From: an uncultured Collinsella sp.
Lineage (GTDB): Bacteria > Actinomycetota > Coriobacteriia > Coriobacteriales > Coriobacteriaceae
DNA: 23,855 bases
Assembly (NCBI GenBank): GCA_900542555.1
Contig: UQNU01000034.1
Coordinates: 1 to 23,855 of the forward strand
Direction of reading: 5' to 3'
A model generated the notes under the pieces. That model saw only the letters and a list, made by a program, of their open reading frames with translations. It was not told the origin of the DNA and did no database searches. Shown here piece by piece: positions 22,741 through 23,855 of this stretch. A program made the translations under genes and the position numbers. Each line of letters starts with the position of its first letter. Within the stretch, counting starts at the first letter, position 1.

Positions 22741-23409
22741 CTACAGAATTTCATCTGGGCTGGCGGGTTTGGTTGTTTTGGGGATGCCGAGTTTGGATGA
22801 CGCGAAATCGTCAACATTGTCCTTAATTCCGTCTTTGGTGTAGACGGTGACCATATAGGTGCTGCGTCCGAATTCGCCCTTGTCGCGTGTTGCCCAGGCA
22901 TCCCAGTAGGCGGCCCTGTTTCGCCCTTTGATTTTTCCGACACGGCGGAGTTCTGTTCGCTTTAATTTCTGGTTGCTATAGATGGTTCGACCGGCCTCCT
23001 CGGTGAGCCCGCACTGTCCAAGCATCTTGTCGAGGACTTGGTTCATGTGGCGCTCATCGGTGTTTGGTGCGTAGTCGTAGGCAAGGCCGATGGAGTCGAG
23101 TGGCTGGTCGTCGATTAGATAGTTTAGCGCCTGAGGTCCAAGGCAGAAATAGGGGGAGCATCCGTCGATCTGACCGAGCAACGGTAACTTGGACTGCCAA
23201 AGTCCGGTGGGAATTGCATATTCGTAGAACACGCCACGGCAGACAAAGGAGAGCGAGGTGGCACGCGAGCCGGCGTCGATCATCCCGCAAAGATCGAAGG
23301 GCGAGGCGATACCAAAAGAAAAGGGCGTGATGACGATAAGGAAGAGCATCACGATGGGTATGGCGAGAATGGCGATGACGTTGCGACCGGTGGAATGAGG
23401 CGGCTTCAT
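22741..23409 (-). CDS. Orphan single-pass membrane or secreted protein, unknown function
   Basis: A 222-residue protein I do not recognise. A short positively charged N-terminus precedes one hydrophobic segment (~11-34, VIAILAIPIVMLFLIVITPF), which may be an uncleaved anchor, so the remaining ~190 residues would lie outside the membrane. The outer domain has cysteines C41, C57, C84, C89 and C133, which could form disulfides, then a basic stretch (NQKLKRTELRRVGKIKGRNR) and a VTVYTKDGIKDNVDDF strand-like end. GGAG lies 5 nt before the ATG at 23409; a TTG at 23427 is not preferred. Base composition is visibly more AT-rich than its neighbours, and it is flanked by the two 190-bp repeats, hinting at acquired DNA. 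The gap 23410-23512 shows nothing else clear. Confidence 0.72.
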   Translation of the reverse strand: MKPPHSTGRNVIAILAIPIVMLFLIVITPFSFGIASPFDLCGMIDAGSRATSLSFVCRGVFYEYAIPTGLWQSKLPLLGQIDGCSPYFCLGPQALNYLIDDQPLDSIGLAYDYAPNTDERHMNQVLDKMLGQCGLTEEAGRTIYSNQKLKRTELRRVGKIKGRNRAAYWDAWATRDKGEFGRSTYMVTVYTKDGIKDNVDDFASSKLGIPKTTKPASPDEIL

Positions 23410-23512
23410 ATGCGCTCCTCGAGACAAAGATCTGTTGAGGATAGGCAGAAATGGATATGTTCAGAGAACAATTCAAGTTTAATCTCATGGCGCGAGATGG
23501 TCGACCGTTAGC

Positions 23513-23703
23513 GTCGAAAACCACCACAAAGGTGCCTGTCCCCTTTGTGGTGGTTCTCGGTTTGTCTCGATTTGTAACAGATAGAGCTCTATTTGCCGAT
23601 TAGATGTTACAGATTGAGACAAACGGGTGCCGCTGAACAATTCGTCTCGATCTGTAACATCTAGGATCAAAAATGGCTGCTAGATGTTACAGATCGAGAT
23701 GGT
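23513..23703. repeat. 190-bp three-hairpin repeat, copy B
   Basis: Three successive inverted repeats: AACCACCACAAAGG with CCTTTGTGGTGGTT (14 bp perfect); GTTTGTCTCGATTTGTAACA with TGTTACAGATTGAGACAAAC (20-nt arms, two mismatches); and TCTCGATCTGTAACATCTA with TAGATGTTACAGATCGAGA (19 bp perfect). The TGTTACAGATYGAGA word recurs as the arm of both the second and third stems. Same orientation as copy A, about 1,067 nt downstream of it. It resembles REP/BIME or MITE elements; no mobilising enzyme is in the window. Confidence 0.82.
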
Positions 23704-23762
23704 AGTGCGCCTGGGCAGCGGCGGGCTGACATCTCAGTACCCTATCCATCAATCACTCAGAA

Positions 23763-23797
23763 AATCTTATATATAGAGACTTAGATTTGTGTATAAG
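23763..23797 (+). promoter_or_regulatory. dnaK-like promoter element near the window end
   Basis: AATCTTATAT, five variable bases, GACTTAGATT (23763-23787) matches the dnaK upstream element at 20 of 25 positions, and TATAAG (23792-23797) lies where dnaK has its TATATT. AATCTTATA and TATAAGATT also form a 9-bp inverted repeat around it. The regulated gene lies outside the window. Confidence 0.5.
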
Positions 23798-23839
23798 ATT
23801 GTACAAAGCTGGCAACAATACTTCTCGAACAACGTGAAG

Positions 23840-23855
23840 CCGCCCCGTAGGGCGG
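23840..23855 (+). promoter_or_regulatory. GC-rich hairpin at the window end
   Basis: CCGCCC (23840-23845) and GGGCGG (23850-23855) around CGTA; the stem may continue past the edge. It starts 43 nt after the TATAAG, as the dnaK leader hairpin starts 46 nt after its -10, so it is probably a leader structure of the next gene. Confidence 0.4.

Overview
This is a 23.9-kb, GC-rich chromosomal stretch that reads like an actinobacterial anaerobe of the Coriobacteriia, most likely Collinsella or a close relative. This is inferred from a dnaK-grpE-dnaJ-hspR order with a MerR-type HspR repressor (an actinobacterial arrangement), a complete de novo NAD operon ending in a NiaR-type (HTH plus 3H) repressor, a [NiFe]-hydrogenase maturation cluster, a 2[4Fe-4S] ferredoxin, and many short intergenic repeats. 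No species assignment can be proved without a database search.

Layout. (1) 136-6775, minus strand: a probable transcription unit read as small His-rich helical protein, nikR, hypF, hypC, hypD, hypE, then a HAD phosphatase. It covers nickel sensing and synthesis of the Fe(CN)2CO cofactor of [NiFe] hydrogenases; hypA and hypB are absent from the window. (2) 6996-8028: trxA (minus), divergent from a gene whose product looks like a degenerate uracil-DNA-glycosylase fold. (3) 8088-10087, minus: an AgrC/LytS-like membrane histidine kinase and a LytTR response regulator, overlapping by one base. (4) 10294-14246, plus: a near-perfect operator-promoter followed by nadA-nadB-nadC-niaR, making nicotinate mononucleotide from aspartate and dihydroxyacetone phosphate, with its likely repressor as last gene. 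(5) 14447-14632, minus: a ferredoxin facing the nad operon across a shared bidirectional terminator. (6) 15094-19639, plus: the dnaK-grpE-dnaJ-hspR heat-shock region, with GC-rich leader hairpins in front of dnaK and dnaJ. (7) 19968-22268, plus: an aconitase-superfamily hydratase resembling E. coli YbhJ. (8) 22446-23703: a lower-GC orphan membrane-anchored protein gene bracketed by two copies of a ~190-bp, three-hairpin repeat. (9) 23763-23855: a promoter-like element closely matching the one in front of dnaK, followed at the same distance by a GC hairpin, which suggests another stress gene starts just beyond the window.

Most genes are housekeeping. The less ordinary material is the nickel module (a His/Cys-rich extension on NikR next to a His-rich small helical protein), the operator in front of nadA, the shared dnaK/window-end element, and several families of intergenic repeats (14848-14976, 14264-14330, 19721-19817, and the paired 190-bp elements) that look like REP/MITE-type elements with no transposase in view. 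I found no tRNA, rRNA, CRISPR array or intact insertion sequence.
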